A program made the translations under genes and the position numbers. This document shows positions 16,522 through 25,451 of a stretch of DNA of 64,000 nucleotides, in pieces (within the stretch, counting starts at the first letter, position 1; every line of letters starts with the position of its first letter). This stretch comes from an uncultured Lachnospiraceae bacterium (GTDB taxonomy: Bacteria > Bacillota > Clostridia > Lachnospirales > Anaerotignaceae): contig CALWRB010000017.1 in assembly GCA_944383855.1 (NCBI GenBank), forward strand, positions 62,001 through 126,000, in the 5' to 3' direction. The notes beneath the pieces were generated by a model, which saw only the letters and a list, made by a program, of their open reading frames with translations, was not told where the DNA came from and ran no database searches.

Positions 16522-17043
16522 ATGAATGCCATACAAAAATATTTTCGCTATCGGCAGAGTCTGATCGATCAGTATGCCAAGGGAGATATGAATAAGCAGG
16601 AATACTTGCAGCGGAATTATGAAGCGGTGATCTATGGCGGAATCGGACCGTTTCGCAATATGGATACGGTGGAAAAGGCGTTATTCAATTACCAGTATTA
16701 TAATGCGTTGGCGAAGGAAATGAAGTCCGTTAGCACTTCCCAGCATATGGAGTATGAGCTGAAGCAGGATTATCTGGAAAAAAGCAATTACTACTATCGT
16801 AAAAAGGATAAAGCGACGATGACGGCATTGCAAATGCTGGATTACCGCGGGGTGGAGGCGTATTTTGTGAAGGTGCGCAGCCGTTTTCTGAAAGGAAAAC
16901 TCTTTGAGATCGTGATGGAAGAATCCGGTATGATCCTGCATTCCACCAGCCCTTTGCTGCTGCAGCGCTTGCGGGAGGAAGGCGTTTTTCACGAAGAAAG
17001 CAGGAAATCCGTGATTGACGATTATATCAATCACAGATACTGA
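16522..17043 (+). CDS. Conserved clostridial hypothetical protein, helical
   Basis: 173 residues, cytosolic, rich in Tyr and charged residues and predicted helical. It resembles an uncharacterised Clostridia family (possibly DUF6648): N-terminal YR.SLIDQY..GD..K.EY...NYE, mid-region LFNYQYYNALAK and YL.KSNYYYRKKDK, C-terminal RS..L.G.LFEIV..ES..ILHS. The ATG at 16522 is preferred over 16516 because TGGAGG then has a 9-nt spacer instead of 3. No function can be assigned. Ends before a bidirectional terminator. Confidence 0.7.
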   Translation: MNAIQKYFRYRQSLIDQYAKGDMNKQEYLQRNYEAVIYGGIGPFRNMDTVEKALFNYQYYNALAKEMKSVSTSQHMEYELKQDYLEKSNYYYRKKDKATMTALQMLDYRGVEAYFVKVRSRFLKGKLFEIVMEESGMILHSTSPLLLQRLREEGVFHEESRKSVIDDYINHRY

Positions 17044-17145
17044 ATGTCTTTCGTGCAAGGACAAGCACGTCGGCGCTTGCCGAAAAACAAATGAAAAATC
17101 ACACGTTTTTTGCAGCGAATTGGAAATCTTATGCGGCAGATGACA

Positions 17146-17196
17146 AAAAAACCACCTTTTTGGTTGTACTCCGAAAAAGGTGGTTTTGTTTTTTTT
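17146..17196. terminator. Bidirectional terminator between convergent genes
   Basis: A-run then ACCACCTTTTT (17151-17161) paired with AAAAAGGTGGT (17174-17184), followed by a long T run. Serves the 16522 gene and the RpiR gene. Confidence 0.85.
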
Positions 17197-17197
17197 C

Positions 17198-18061
17198 TTA
17201 GAATAATCCCACACGGGAAAGGTATTTATCAATCAGCTGTAATTTTGTTTCGGAAGAATACCCGATCTTTTTACTGATGAAACTGCATAAAAGCTCCATC
17301 GTAAACAGTACCGCAACATAGGAGTTGAAGAACGTATTACTGTCTACGCTGACTGTCAGCAGCTGTGTGGCATACTTCGCAAGCGGAGAACTTGCCTTAT
17401 CCGTGATCAGTACGATTTTTGAGCCGGCGTCATATGCCATTTGCGCCGCCAAAATGTCCATTTCCGAGTAGCGGGGGAAGCTGACGGCAATGATACAGTC
17501 GTTTTCCGTAATATCGCATAAATGGTCGATGACATTGATGGCGGGGTGCGAGGTATCGTAAACATCAGGCAGCAGGTGCTTGAGTACCAGAAGCATCATA
17601 TCCCCGATACAGGTGTTGGCACGGCTGGTCACGACAAATTTGCGTTTGCTGGAAGTGATCAGATCGGTCGCGCGTTCAAAAGAAAGCGTATCATTGTTGT
17701 TGATGCAGCTTTTCAAGTTCTGCAAAACATTGGAAAAATAGCTTTCCAGAATATCGCTTTGATCCAGCTTGCCAATACTTAACTTCAAACGTTCGGACGG
17801 GATTGTGATATTGCCCGATACGCTGTTGATGCGGTCGGTATAAGTTTTTCGAATGCTGCGCTGGAAATCCATAAAGCCGGAATAACCCAGCGTACGGGTG
17901 AATCGAATGACAGAGGAATCACTGACATGCAGTCGCTTAGCGATCTCTGTCGAGGTGATAAAGCATGCCTCGGCAAAGTTATCCAGAATAAATTCGGCAA
18001 TCAGTTTTTCTTTTTTTGTCAGCTTGACTCCGATCAGTTGCGCACGGAATTCTTCGGTCAT
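17198..18061 (-). CDS. RpiR-family transcriptional regulator with SIS domain
   Basis: 287 residues. The N-terminal HTH_6 domain (~1-77) has the pattern LTKKEKLIAEFILDN, TSTEIAKRLHVSDSSVIRFTR.LGYSGF..F. The C-terminal SIS domain (~105-255) has FVVTSRANTCIGD, DCIIAVSFPRYSEMDI and VLITDKASSPLAK. Such regulators usually sense sugar phosphates and sit next to sugar genes; none is adjacent here, so the target is unknown. ATG 18061 follows GGGAGTG at 6 nt; a GTG three codons earlier overlaps that site. Confidence 0.9.
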   Translation of the reverse strand: MTEEFRAQLIGVKLTKKEKLIAEFILDNFAEACFITSTEIAKRLHVSDSSVIRFTRTLGYSGFMDFQRSIRKTYTDRINSVSGNITIPSERLKLSIGKLDQSDILESYFSNVLQNLKSCINNNDTLSFERATDLITSSKRKFVVTSRANTCIGDMMLLVLKHLLPDVYDTSHPAINVIDHLCDITENDCIIAVSFPRYSEMDILAAQMAYDAGSKIVLITDKASSPLAKYATQLLTVSVDSNTFFNSYVAVLFTMELLCSFISKKIGYSSETKLQLIDKYLSRVGLF

Positions 18062-18151
18062 TTCAATCACTCCCTATGGTTTTTTCCGTACAAAGGTTTT
18101 GCATGGAAAATGTACCAATATTATGTATATTTCCTGTTATTTATTCATTTA

Positions 18152-18180
18152 ACCATACGGGCGGCTTTTATTCAAGTCAA
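18152..18180 (-). promoter_or_regulatory. Possible promoter of the RpiR gene
   Basis: Minus strand TTGACT (18180-18175), 17 bp, TATGGT (18157-18152), giving a ~90-nt leader. The -10 is weak. Confidence 0.45.
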
Positions 18181-18224
18181 AATCGAAAAAAAGCTTACAG
18201 AATTCTGAAAAATACGGGTTTTTG

Positions 18225-18253
18225 TTGGTGTTTTACCAAAAATAGTATATAAT
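18225..18253 (+). promoter_or_regulatory. Promoter for the 18296-rsmA operon
   Basis: TTGGTG (18225-18230), 17 bp, TATAAT (18248-18253), 43 bp before the TTG start. Confidence 0.6.
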
Positions 18254-18295
18254 AGAAAAGATTCTATATTCCCAAAACAAAAAGGAGGAATTGCT

Positions 18296-18793
18296 TTGGC
18301 GGAAGCGCTGGTAGACTGGTTTGTGACAAATCTGGGCGGCGAGGTGGCACGGGAATGGATCGTATTTCTGGTGTCACTGTTGCCGATATTGGAATTAAGA
18401 GGCGGCATTCTGGCGGGATTTGCGCTCGGAATGGAATGGCTGCCGACATTTATCATTGCTTATATCGGTAATATTTTGCCGATCCCGTTTATTTTGCTGT
18501 TCATTCGTTTTATTTTCCGTGTGCTGAAAAAAACGCCGTTTCGCAAAGTGGTCGAGTGGTGCGAGAAAAAAGCGGACCAAAAAAGCGAAACCATACGAAA
18601 ATATGCATATTGGGGCGTATTTTTGTTTGTGGCGGTACCGCTGCCGGGCACAGGTGCATGGATGGGCGCTTTGATCAGCGCGCTGTTGGGCATGGATCCG
18701 AAAAAAACATTCCCTGTGATCATGGCAGGTGTTTTGACGGCGGGGCTGATCGTTTCCGTGCTGTCCTTTGGCGTATTGGGCAGTATTTTCTGA
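18296..18793 (+). CDS. Small multi-drug export family membrane protein (COG2426)
   Basis: 165-residue integral membrane protein with about four hydrophobic segments. It matches the Sm_multidrug_ex family: LLPILELRGGI...AL (~28-42), the charged cytosolic loop K.TPFRK.VEWCEKKA...SE.I.KY, FVAVPLPGTGAWMGAL, and a final hydrophobic helix. The family name comes from weak early evidence; the transported substrate is unknown. The start is TTG at 18296 with AAAGGAGG 7 nt upstream. It lies 15 bp ahead of rsmA and is probably co-transcribed with it. Confidence 0.85.
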   Translation: MAEALVDWFVTNLGGEVAREWIVFLVSLLPILELRGGILAGFALGMEWLPTFIIAYIGNILPIPFILLFIRFIFRVLKKTPFRKVVEWCEKKADQKSETIRKYAYWGVFLFVAVPLPGTGAWMGALISALLGMDPKKTFPVIMAGVLTAGLIVSVLSFGVLGSIF

Positions 18794-18808
18794 TGGAGGA
18801 AGAAAGAA

Positions 18809-19705
18809 ATGAAAGAAAGAATCGCGACACCGACCAAAACCAAAGAGATCATCGAGGCAAACGGGTTTTATTTCAAGAAAAACTTCGGACAGAACTTTCT
18901 CATTGACTCCAATATACTGGAAAAGATCGTATCCTGCGCGGGGATCGGCGCGCAAGACTGTGTACTGGAAGTCGGCCCCGGTATCGGCAGCCTCACACAG
19001 GTGCTGGCGGAAAACGCGCGCCGCGTGGTGGCGGTAGAAATTGACAGCAACCTGATCCCGATACTGCAGCAGATGCTTTCCGGTTATGAAGATACGGTGC
19101 GGATTTTGAATCAGGATATTTTAAAGACCGATATCGATGCGATCATTCGGGAAGAAAACGGCGGCGATGCCATCAAAGTGGTCGCAAACCTGCCGTATTA
19201 CATTACAACACCTATTATTATGGACCTGTTGGAACAGCAGCGGAATGTGGATAGCATTACGGTGATGGTACAAAAAGAAGTAGCGGAACGTATGCAGGCT
19301 GCGCCGGGCGAGAAGGAATACGGCGCGCTGTCTGTGGCGGTGCAGTACTTTTGTGACGCAAGTTTAGATATGATCGTACCGCCTTCCTGTTTTATGCCAA
19401 GACCGAAAGTGGACTCCGCGGTCATTACGCTGCGGGTGAGAAAAGAAAAGAAATTTGCGGTGGAAAACGAAGCGTTTTTCTTTCAGGTGGTCAAGTGCGC
19501 TTTTTCCCAACGCCGCAAAACGCTGTATAACACCCTGCGCAACGAAAAAGAGCTGCATATCTTAGCGCAGTCGGCAGCCGATGCCATCAAGGAGATGGGA
19601 TTGGACGAAAAAGTGCGCGGGGAAAAGCTTTCTGTTGCGCAGTTTGCGGAACTTTCCAATCTATTATGGCGGAAAAAAGCGGAAGGCGGTTTTACAGCCG
19701 AATAA
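18809..19705 (+). CDS. rsmA: 16S rRNA dimethyladenosine transferase RsmA (KsgA)
   Basis: SAM-dependent enzyme that dimethylates two adjacent adenosines (A1518/A1519, E. coli numbering) of 16S rRNA, a late 30S assembly step. 298 residues. Motifs: KKNFGQNFL near the N terminus, EVGPGIGSLT (SAM motif I, ~54-63), VVAVEID, and the catalytic NLPYYITTP. The C-terminal helical domain has FSQRRKTLYN. TGGAGGAAG gives a normal ribosome binding site. Followed by a terminator. Confidence 0.96.
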   Translation: MKERIATPTKTKEIIEANGFYFKKNFGQNFLIDSNILEKIVSCAGIGAQDCVLEVGPGIGSLTQVLAENARRVVAVEIDSNLIPILQQMLSGYEDTVRILNQDILKTDIDAIIREENGGDAIKVVANLPYYITTPIIMDLLEQQRNVDSITVMVQKEVAERMQAAPGEKEYGALSVAVQYFCDASLDMIVPPSCFMPRPKVDSAVITLRVRKEKKFAVENEAFFFQVVKCAFSQRRKTLYNTLRNEKELHILAQSAADAIKEMGLDEKVRGEKLSVAQFAELSNLLWRKKAEGGFTAE

Positions 19706-19716
19706 GGAACCGAAAG

Positions 19717-19743
19717 AAAAGAGAGGATCGCCCTCTCTTTTTT
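19717..19743 (+). terminator. Intrinsic terminator after rsmA
   Basis: AAAAGAGAGG and CCTCTCTTTT with a short loop, then T run. Confidence 0.8.
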
Positions 19744-19790
19744 CAGATAATGATTTTAGCGGATAATAGATGAAAAATACCGGAAAAATG

Positions 19791-19820
19791 TTGACTTTTC
19801 GGGGAGGGGAGATGTATTAT
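19791..19820 (+). promoter_or_regulatory. Sigma-A promoter for the S-layer-homology gene
   Basis: TTGACT (19791-19796), 18 bp containing GGGGAGGGG, TATTAT (19815-19820). The ~67-nt leader holds AAATGTAAAA twice (19824-19833, 19872-19881). Confidence 0.65.
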
Positions 19821-19893
19821 GATAAATGTAAAAAAACATACAGTTTGGAAGGCGAGAATGACTGTATCGAAAAATGTAAAAGGGGGATTTTTT

Positions 19894-22728
19894 ATGAAAA
19901 TGCGAAAAGCACTGTCATTTGTGTTGACAGCGGCGATGATCTCCTCTGTTTTTACCTTCCCTGCAGCTGCTTCGTTTGCGGATACCAACGGGCACTGGGC
20001 AGAGCAGAGAATTGAAAAATGGAGCAATTACGGTGTGATGAACGGCGCGGACAACCAGTTTAGACCCGACGATGCATTGTCCAGAGGGGAATTGGCGGCG
20101 GTTCTTGCAAAATTGTTTGACTTGCAGGAGATGCCGGCATATAACCCGTTTTCTGATCTGGAAGATGATGCATGGTACACAGAGGCAATGCTCAAGTGCT
20201 ATGCGGCAGGTATTTTCGGCGGAGATGCCGAAGGCACCATTCGTCCGACAGAGTCGATCAGCAGACAGGAGTTTGCAGTCGTGATGATGAATGCCGCTAA
20301 TCTGAAAGAAAAGACAGGAGTTTTGTCCTCTTATCAGGACGCAGATGAAGTTGCGGACTGGGCAAAGACAGCAATGGAAACCATGGTCACCAACCAGTTT
20401 ATGAATGGTGTGGGTGAGCGGAGAATGGAGCCGCAGGCAGATGTCACAAGAGCTTCTTTTGTGGCGGTGTTGGATAATATGATCAGCGGCTACGCAACGG
20501 AAGAAAACGGTACGGTTGCGGCAAACGGCGGTATCGTTTTGGTTGCGGCAGATGGTGTTACAGTAACAGGCAGTGCGGAAAATGTATTTATCCTGCCTTC
20601 CGCAGGGGATACCGTACTGGAAGACACACAGGCGGATAATGTTTATGTGCAGTCAGAAGGCGCGCAGGTCAGCCTGCAGGGTGAAACTTCCGCACAGAAT
20701 GTATATTCTTCTGCAGAGAAAACCACGATTGCTGTCGGTACTGCAGCAACAGTAGACAATGTGGTATCTAACCAGCCGAATACAAGTGTTGCAGTAGAAG
20801 GTACGGTAGGCAATGTTACATTTGAACAGAACGCGGCAGGCAGCAGTCTGGAAGTCAGCGAGGACGCAACGGTAGAAAAATTTGACTCCGCTGCGGAAAA
20901 TACAACGGCAAGCGGCAGCGGCAATCTGCAGGAAGCAGTTATTTCCGGCAACGGTTCTTCGGTAGATACGGAAGGCACTTCCGTTGATGTGGCAGAAGGT
21001 ACGGAAAATGTAACGGCAGGCGGTGAAAGCGTTTCCGCAGGCGAGAGCGTGACCACAGGAAGCGGCAGTTCTTCTTCCGACAGCGGTTCCTCCTCCTCCG
21101 GTGGCGGCGGCGGCAGTTCTTCTTCCAGACCGAGCAGTTATACAGTCAATTATACATTGACATATGACGAGGTTACATATACCTTCTCGGAAAAAGTAAA
21201 ACGCGGCAGCACCACAGACGCACCGACAGCGGCGGAACTGCTTAATGCAGAAGGAACTGCGTTCACATTGCCTTCGAATATGCAGATCACATGGTATAAC
21301 GGCAGCGAAGTATTTGACTTTGCCGCAGAAACCATCAGAAGCGGCAAAACTTTGACCGGTATTGTCGGCAGTGATTCTTTCGCAGGCGGAAACGGTACAC
21401 AGACGTATCCTTATTTGATCAGTAGCGCAGAGGAGCTTTGCAATATCGATGAGCTGTCTACAAAAATGAAAACAAATTATTATTATTTCCGTCAGACAGA
21501 GGATATTGACCTTTCTTCTCTGCGGGCAACAGGCGAAAATAACTATCTGATTCAAAATTTTGAAGGCGAATATGATGGAGATAACCATAAGATCACAGGT
21601 TTCTCCGAGGATTCCGGATTGCTTAGCGTAATATACCAGAATTATATGTATCTGCTTGGAACACAGAGCGCGGTGTTTAAAGATTTCACGATAGAGCTCA
21701 ATGGAGAAAAGATGACGAACTGGTTGGCTTACGGTAACTTGGTAATTGGCAGAGAAGGCCCCATTTTATTCCAAAATGTAGATATTACACAAAAGGAAGA
21801 AGGCACAAATCTTGCCATCGGAAATAATCTTTCCGCTTATTGTATCCATGTTTTAGGTGGAGAGATCACATTTGACAGTTGTGATAACTATGCTGATTTC
21901 AGTGTTTCGGGATATGCCGGTATTTATGTCGGCGGATATGTCAAAGACGCGACCGCGAAGTTCATCGACTGCACCAATTACGGTGACTTTACAGGCGCGA
22001 ATGTAGCGATGTTTATCGGCAATCCTACCCTTGGCAAAGGAGCAACGACAGTGGAAGTTTCCGGCTGCAGAAACGAAGGTCTGATCGCAGGTACCACAAC
22101 ACAGGGCTGGTTCTCCAAACTGAGTGGCAGCACTTCCTATCAGGAATATAATACGTTGCTGGAGGAAGATTATGCGGGCAGCCAGAGCATGATCAGCGGC
22201 AATGACTTGGGCGATGACGGTGCAAAAGAAGTGACGCTTGACATGGCGAAGAATGCAGATGGCACAATTCAGATTACCGCAGGCGGTAAAGATGCAGCCG
22301 ATGTTTCTTATTATTGGCTGCGGGCAAGAAGGGCAAGCAATTTCCAGAAACAAGACGCGAACGGAGATCCTGTCAGCGGCGGTTCTTCCTATGTCAGCAT
22401 CGATGAAAAAATCGAAGGCGTAACGGTAAGCGCCACACCTTTCGGTAATTACAGCCAATACGTCGATGATGTGACATACGCACAAGAGGTGGAATTTGAC
22501 GATAGCCAAAGAGAAAACTATGTAAATGCAAGATATGTAGTTATCGGCGACGGCACGGTCGTATTTAACAGTGCGGATATGATGGAAGATCAGGCAGGGG
22601 TCGGAGAAATCTTTATCAGCGGCACGGTAAACGGTGAACCCACTCTTATTTTGGAAGCATATGATGCAACCGGCAGATTGCTTGCGGAGCTGCGGGTGGA
22701 ATATAGCGATCTGCAGGCAGCGGAATAA
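19894..22728 (+). CDS. S-layer-homology (SLH) domain cell-surface protein
   Basis: 944 residues with a signal peptide (MKMRKALSF plus hydrophobic core, cleavage near AAASFA). Three SLH repeats span ~27-190: FADTNGHWAEQRIEKWSNYG, FSDLEDDAWYTEAMLKCYAAG, and a divergent third YQDADEVADWAKTAM; these anchor proteins to pyruvylated wall polymers. Residues ~200-375 are Val/Thr/Ala/Gly-rich short repeats suggesting stacked beta structure. A Ser/Gly-rich linker (~390-415) precedes a C-terminal ~500-residue part with GLUG-like IDLSSL..F.GEYDGDNHKITGF segments. ATG 19894 follows AAAAGGGGG; an in-frame ATG at 19819 overlaps the promoter. Probably an adhesin-like surface protein; ligand unknown. Confidence 0.9.
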   Translation: MKMRKALSFVLTAAMISSVFTFPAAASFADTNGHWAEQRIEKWSNYGVMNGADNQFRPDDALSRGELAAVLAKLFDLQEMPAYNPFSDLEDDAWYTEAMLKCYAAGIFGGDAEGTIRPTESISRQEFAVVMMNAANLKEKTGVLSSYQDADEVADWAKTAMETMVTNQFMNGVGERRMEPQADVTRASFVAVLDNMISGYATEENGTVAANGGIVLVAADGVTVTGSAENVFILPSAGDTVLEDTQADNVYVQSEGAQVSLQGETSAQNVYSSAEKTTIAVGTAATVDNVVSNQPNTSVAVEGTVGNVTFEQNAAGSSLEVSEDATVEKFDSAAENTTASGSGNLQEAVISGNGSSVDTEGTSVDVAEGTENVTAGGESVSAGESVTTGSGSSSSDSGSSSSGGGGGSSSSRPSSYTVNYTLTYDEVTYTFSEKVKRGSTTDAPTAAELLNAEGTAFTLPSNMQITWYNGSEVFDFAAETIRSGKTLTGIVGSDSFAGGNGTQTYPYLISSAEELCNIDELSTKMKTNYYYFRQTEDIDLSSLRATGENNYLIQNFEGEYDGDNHKITGFSEDSGLLSVIYQNYMYLLGTQSAVFKDFTIELNGEKMTNWLAYGNLVIGREGPILFQNVDITQKEEGTNLAIGNNLSAYCIHVLGGEITFDSCDNYADFSVSGYAGIYVGGYVKDATAKFIDCTNYGDFTGANVAMFIGNPTLGKGATTVEVSGCRNEGLIAGTTTQGWFSKLSGSTSYQEYNTLLEEDYAGSQSMISGNDLGDDGAKEVTLDMAKNADGTIQITAGGKDAADVSYYWLRARRASNFQKQDANGDPVSGGSSYVSIDEKIEGVTVSATPFGNYSQYVDDVTYAQEVEFDDSQRENYVNARYVVIGDGTVVFNSADMMEDQAGVGEIFISGTVNGEPTLILEAYDATGRLLAELRVEYSDLQAAE

Positions 22729-22808
22729 AAAAATAAAGCAAATATGGCTTTATGACGCAAGCAGGCGCAGGAAAGCTCTTTCCTGTGACGGATAGCTAAG
22801 AAATACAG

Positions 22809-22846
22809 AAAAAACCCTTGGGAAAAACCTCAAGGGTTTTTTCTTT
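22809..22846 (+). terminator. Intrinsic terminator after the SLH gene
   Basis: AAAACCCTTG (22811-22820) and CAAGGGTTTT (22831-22840) with a 10-nt loop, then TTCTTTT. Confidence 0.85.
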
Positions 22847-22881
22847 TGTGCGCACGGGTTCTTTTTCTTTGCGGCATGGCA

Positions 22882-22889
22882 TACACTGT
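22882..22889 (+). promoter_or_regulatory. Sigma-E-like -10 element CATACACT
   Basis: CATACACT fits the sporulation sigma-E -10 consensus (CATACANT) and lies 33 bp before the ATG at 22923. No good -35 is seen. The context TGGCATACACTG recurs as TGGCATATACTG before the gene at 62641. Confidence 0.35.
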
Positions 22890-22922
22890 ACCAATGCAAG
22901 ACAAGCGCGAGGGGGAAGAAAA

Positions 22923-24194
22923 ATGTATAATCGACGATATGAAAAAGTATTTCTGATGCTGCGGCAGGAAAACGCGGGCTATGCATATGGTCAAAAACAG
23001 CCGTGGGGCAGCTGTGTGATGGAACTGAAAAACGGCGGCGGCAGGCTCAGCATTTCCGTGCAGGAGCTGCGGCAAAGAGAAAACGGATACGCGGTTTATG
23101 TGCTGGGGGCGAAGGAAGGCACGCATCACAGTATTTTCTGCGGCAGGCTGTATCCCGATCATTTTGGAAAAAGCACATTCCGCTGGGACTTTTCACCCGA
23201 TGATGTGGCAAAAACCACATTGCGTGCGGAACAGTTACATACCGTCGCGATCGTGGCAGAGGAAAAAGCAGGACAGCCTTCTGCACCGCTGAGCGCTTTT
23301 TTTAGCGAAAAAACGGAGTGGAAAGCGCATTTTCAGCCGATGGTGGAGCAGATCAAACAAAAAGATGGTCTTTCGGCTGCTGAACGCACGGCGGTTGTTT
23401 TGCAGGAAGCGCCTGTTGCAAAGCCAGATCTACAAGAGGAGAAAGCGAACCCCGTTTTCGGGCAAAAGCCTGCGTCAGCGCCGTCACTGCCTACGCAGGA
23501 GAGCGAAAAACAGAAGGAAGAAGGCGCCTTGACAGGTGCGCACGGGAATTTCCGAACGCTGTTACGCGCATTTCGCAAGGAATTACAGGAATTGCAGGAT
23601 ACCGGTGTGTTTTCCAAACAGGAAACAGAGAAGATCTTACAGGCGGGAAATACGGAGGTAATTCGACAAGAGGAGGCGAAAGCACAGGCGCAGCCGGAGT
23701 CGGAAAAATCTTTGCAGGCGGCAGAGGAAGCACAGGTGCAGCCGATTTTGACAAAAGAGGAAATTTCACAACCGCAGAAGATGCATAAAACAACAGAAGG
23801 AAAAGAAGCGGAAACGACGAAAGATAACGTGACACAAACACAGCAGGTGTTGGAGTTGTTTCGGGATAATCAACCGATCTACCCGTTTGGCGAAACAATG
23901 TATTATTGCGTAGGGCTGAAGGAACTGCCGCTTTTGCCGCAGTACCGTACGATTTGGCAGCATGACCTGTTCTTTTTGCAGGCGCAGGCGAAATATCGCC
24001 ATTTTGTATTGGGGCAGGAGGACGGCGCGCTGATTTTTGGCGTGCCGGATACGGAAGAAGCGGCAAATGCGGTGTATGCCAAGGCTTTGGGGTTTACAGA
24101 ATTTCGCCCCATGCTTCCGCTGATGGCGGCAGAAACGAAAGCGGGTTATTGGATCAAGAAAATTGCGCAGGCAGAACCACAGAAAAAACAATAG
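22923..24194 (+). CDS. Large hypothetical protein with long charged linker
   Basis: 423 residues, no signal peptide. The N-terminal ~130 residues look like a compact beta domain (RLSISVQELR, YAVYVLGAKEG, HSIFCGRLYPDHFGKSTF). Residues ~140-310 are low-complexity, rich in Glu, Gln, Lys and Ala. The C-terminal ~110 residues form a second domain: NQPIYPFGETMYYCVGLKEL (~315-335), LFFLQAQAKYRHFVLG, GYWIKKI. This architecture occurs in uncharacterised clostridial proteins, but I cannot give a verified family name. ATG 22923 follows GAGGGGGAAG. The upstream sigma-E-like -10 hints at mother-cell expression. Confidence 0.65.
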   Translation: MYNRRYEKVFLMLRQENAGYAYGQKQPWGSCVMELKNGGGRLSISVQELRQRENGYAVYVLGAKEGTHHSIFCGRLYPDHFGKSTFRWDFSPDDVAKTTLRAEQLHTVAIVAEEKAGQPSAPLSAFFSEKTEWKAHFQPMVEQIKQKDGLSAAERTAVVLQEAPVAKPDLQEEKANPVFGQKPASAPSLPTQESEKQKEEGALTGAHGNFRTLLRAFRKELQELQDTGVFSKQETEKILQAGNTEVIRQEEAKAQAQPESEKSLQAAEEAQVQPILTKEEISQPQKMHKTTEGKEAETTKDNVTQTQQVLELFRDNQPIYPFGETMYYCVGLKELPLLPQYRTIWQHDLFFLQAQAKYRHFVLGQEDGALIFGVPDTEEAANAVYAKALGFTEFRPMLPLMAAETKAGYWIKKIAQAEPQKKQ

Positions 24195-24207
24195 GAAGCA
24201 ACCACGA

Positions 24208-24234
24208 TCGGCGGCAGAAAAAGCCGCCGTTTTT
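24208..24234 (+). terminator. Intrinsic terminator after the 22923 gene
   Basis: CGGCGGC (24208-24214) and GCCGCCG (24222-24228), then T6. Confidence 0.85.
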
Positions 24235-24258
24235 TGTGGCGAAAAACTGTTTTTTCGG

Positions 24259-24287
24259 TTGTCCTTTTGCTTAAAGAATAGTAGAAT
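24259..24287 (+). promoter_or_regulatory. Sigma-A-type promoter for trmB
   Basis: TTGTCC (24259-24264), 17 bp, TAGAAT (24282-24287), 46 bp before the ATG. Confidence 0.6.
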
Positions 24288-24333
24288 GGAACACAGAGAG
24301 TTTTTTTGAAGCAAAAAAAGGAGATCACAAACC

Positions 24334-24984
24334 ATGAGAATGAGAAGCAAACCCTGGACAGATCGGGAGCTGGAACAAAATCCCCATGTGGTAAAAGACC
24401 CGGAGACCCAAAAGGGACGCTGGGCGGAGTTTTTTGGCAACGACCACCCGATCTATATTGAAGTCGGCTGCGGCAAAGGCGGCTTTATCGCGCAGAATGC
24501 GGCAAAATATCCGGATATCAACTTTATCGGCATCGAGCGGCAGCATACCGTAGTCGGCATTGCCGCAAGAAAGGCGGGAGAAGGTCTGCCGAATCTGGCG
24601 CTGGTGGAAAGCGATGCGAAGGATTTATCGGAATTATTTGAAGTGGGGGAATTTCAGAGAATGTATCTGAATTTTTCTGACCCTTGGCCCAAAAAGCGCT
24701 ATTATAAACGCAGACTGACTTACCGTGAGTTTTTACGCCAATATCAGGCGGTATTCGGTGAAAAAGGCGAGATTTTTATGAAAACGGATAACCGCGGGCT
24801 GTTTGAATTTTCATTGAATGAATTTTGCGCGGAAGGCTGGCAGTTGTCCAATATTTCTCTGGATCTGCACAACAGCGATTTTCCGGATAATATCATGACG
24901 GAGTATGAGGAGAAATTTTCCGCGATGGGACAGCCGATCTACCGTCTGGAAGCGAGATTTTCCAAACCCGTGCGGCAGGAATAA
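24334..24984 (+). CDS. trmB: tRNA (guanine-46-N7)-methyltransferase
   Basis: SAM-dependent methylation of G46 in tRNA variable loops. 216 residues with the full family signature: EVGCGKGGFI (SAM motif, ~47-56), FIGIERQ, YLNFSDPWPKKRYYKRRLTY (catalytic and tRNA-binding stretch), FLRQY..VF, and a late MTEYEEKF. AAAGGAG precedes the ATG. It lies 29 bp before a thioesterase gene and likely shares its transcript. Confidence 0.96.
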   Translation: MRMRSKPWTDRELEQNPHVVKDPETQKGRWAEFFGNDHPIYIEVGCGKGGFIAQNAAKYPDINFIGIERQHTVVGIAARKAGEGLPNLALVESDAKDLSELFEVGEFQRMYLNFSDPWPKKRYYKRRLTYREFLRQYQAVFGEKGEIFMKTDNRGLFEFSLNEFCAEGWQLSNISLDLHNSDFPDNIMTEYEEKFSAMGQPIYRLEARFSKPVRQE

Positions 24985-25013
24985 GAAAACCAAACAGAGA
25001 GGAGGTACGGGCG

Positions 25014-25442
25014 ATGCAGCCGTATCGACATAAAGTACAGTATTATGAAACAGATAAAATGCAGATCACGCACCACTCCAACTATCTGCGCTTTATGGAA
25101 GAAGCAAGGACGGATTTTTTGGAGCAGATCGGTTGGGGATATGACGAAATGGAGCAGGCTGGTATTTCCTCTCCTGTCATTGAAGTGGGGTGCCGTTACC
25201 TGAAAAGCACGACCTATCCCGATGTGGTGGAGATCGTAGTAACAGTAGCGGAAGTGACGGCGGTGAAGCTTAAGCTTGCGTATCGAATGCAGGTGGGCGA
25301 AAATTTGGTCTGCACCGCGCAAAGCAGCCATTGTTTTATGGAAAACGGACGCCCGATCAATCTGAAAAAAAGACTGCCTGCCTTTTATACACTGTTGTGT
25401 TCTTTGCAGCAGGAAGAAGAGAAAAAAACAGCGAAAAATTGA
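25014..25442 (+). CDS. Acyl-CoA thioesterase, hotdog fold (YbgC/FcbC type)
   Basis: 142 residues. The 4-hydroxybenzoyl-CoA thioesterase-type signature is clear: YYETDKMQITHHSNYLRFMEEARTDFL with the catalytic Asp in TDKM. Substrate is probably a small or medium acyl-CoA; specificity cannot be read. GAGAGGAGG gives a strong ribosome binding site. The last ~15 residues are a Lys/Glu-rich tail (EEEKKTAKN). Closes the trmB operon. Confidence 0.88.
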   Translation: MQPYRHKVQYYETDKMQITHHSNYLRFMEEARTDFLEQIGWGYDEMEQAGISSPVIEVGCRYLKSTTYPDVVEIVVTVAEVTAVKLKLAYRMQVGENLVCTAQSSHCFMENGRPINLKKRLPAFYTLLCSLQQEEEKKTAKN

Positions 25443-25451
25443 AAAAAATCC

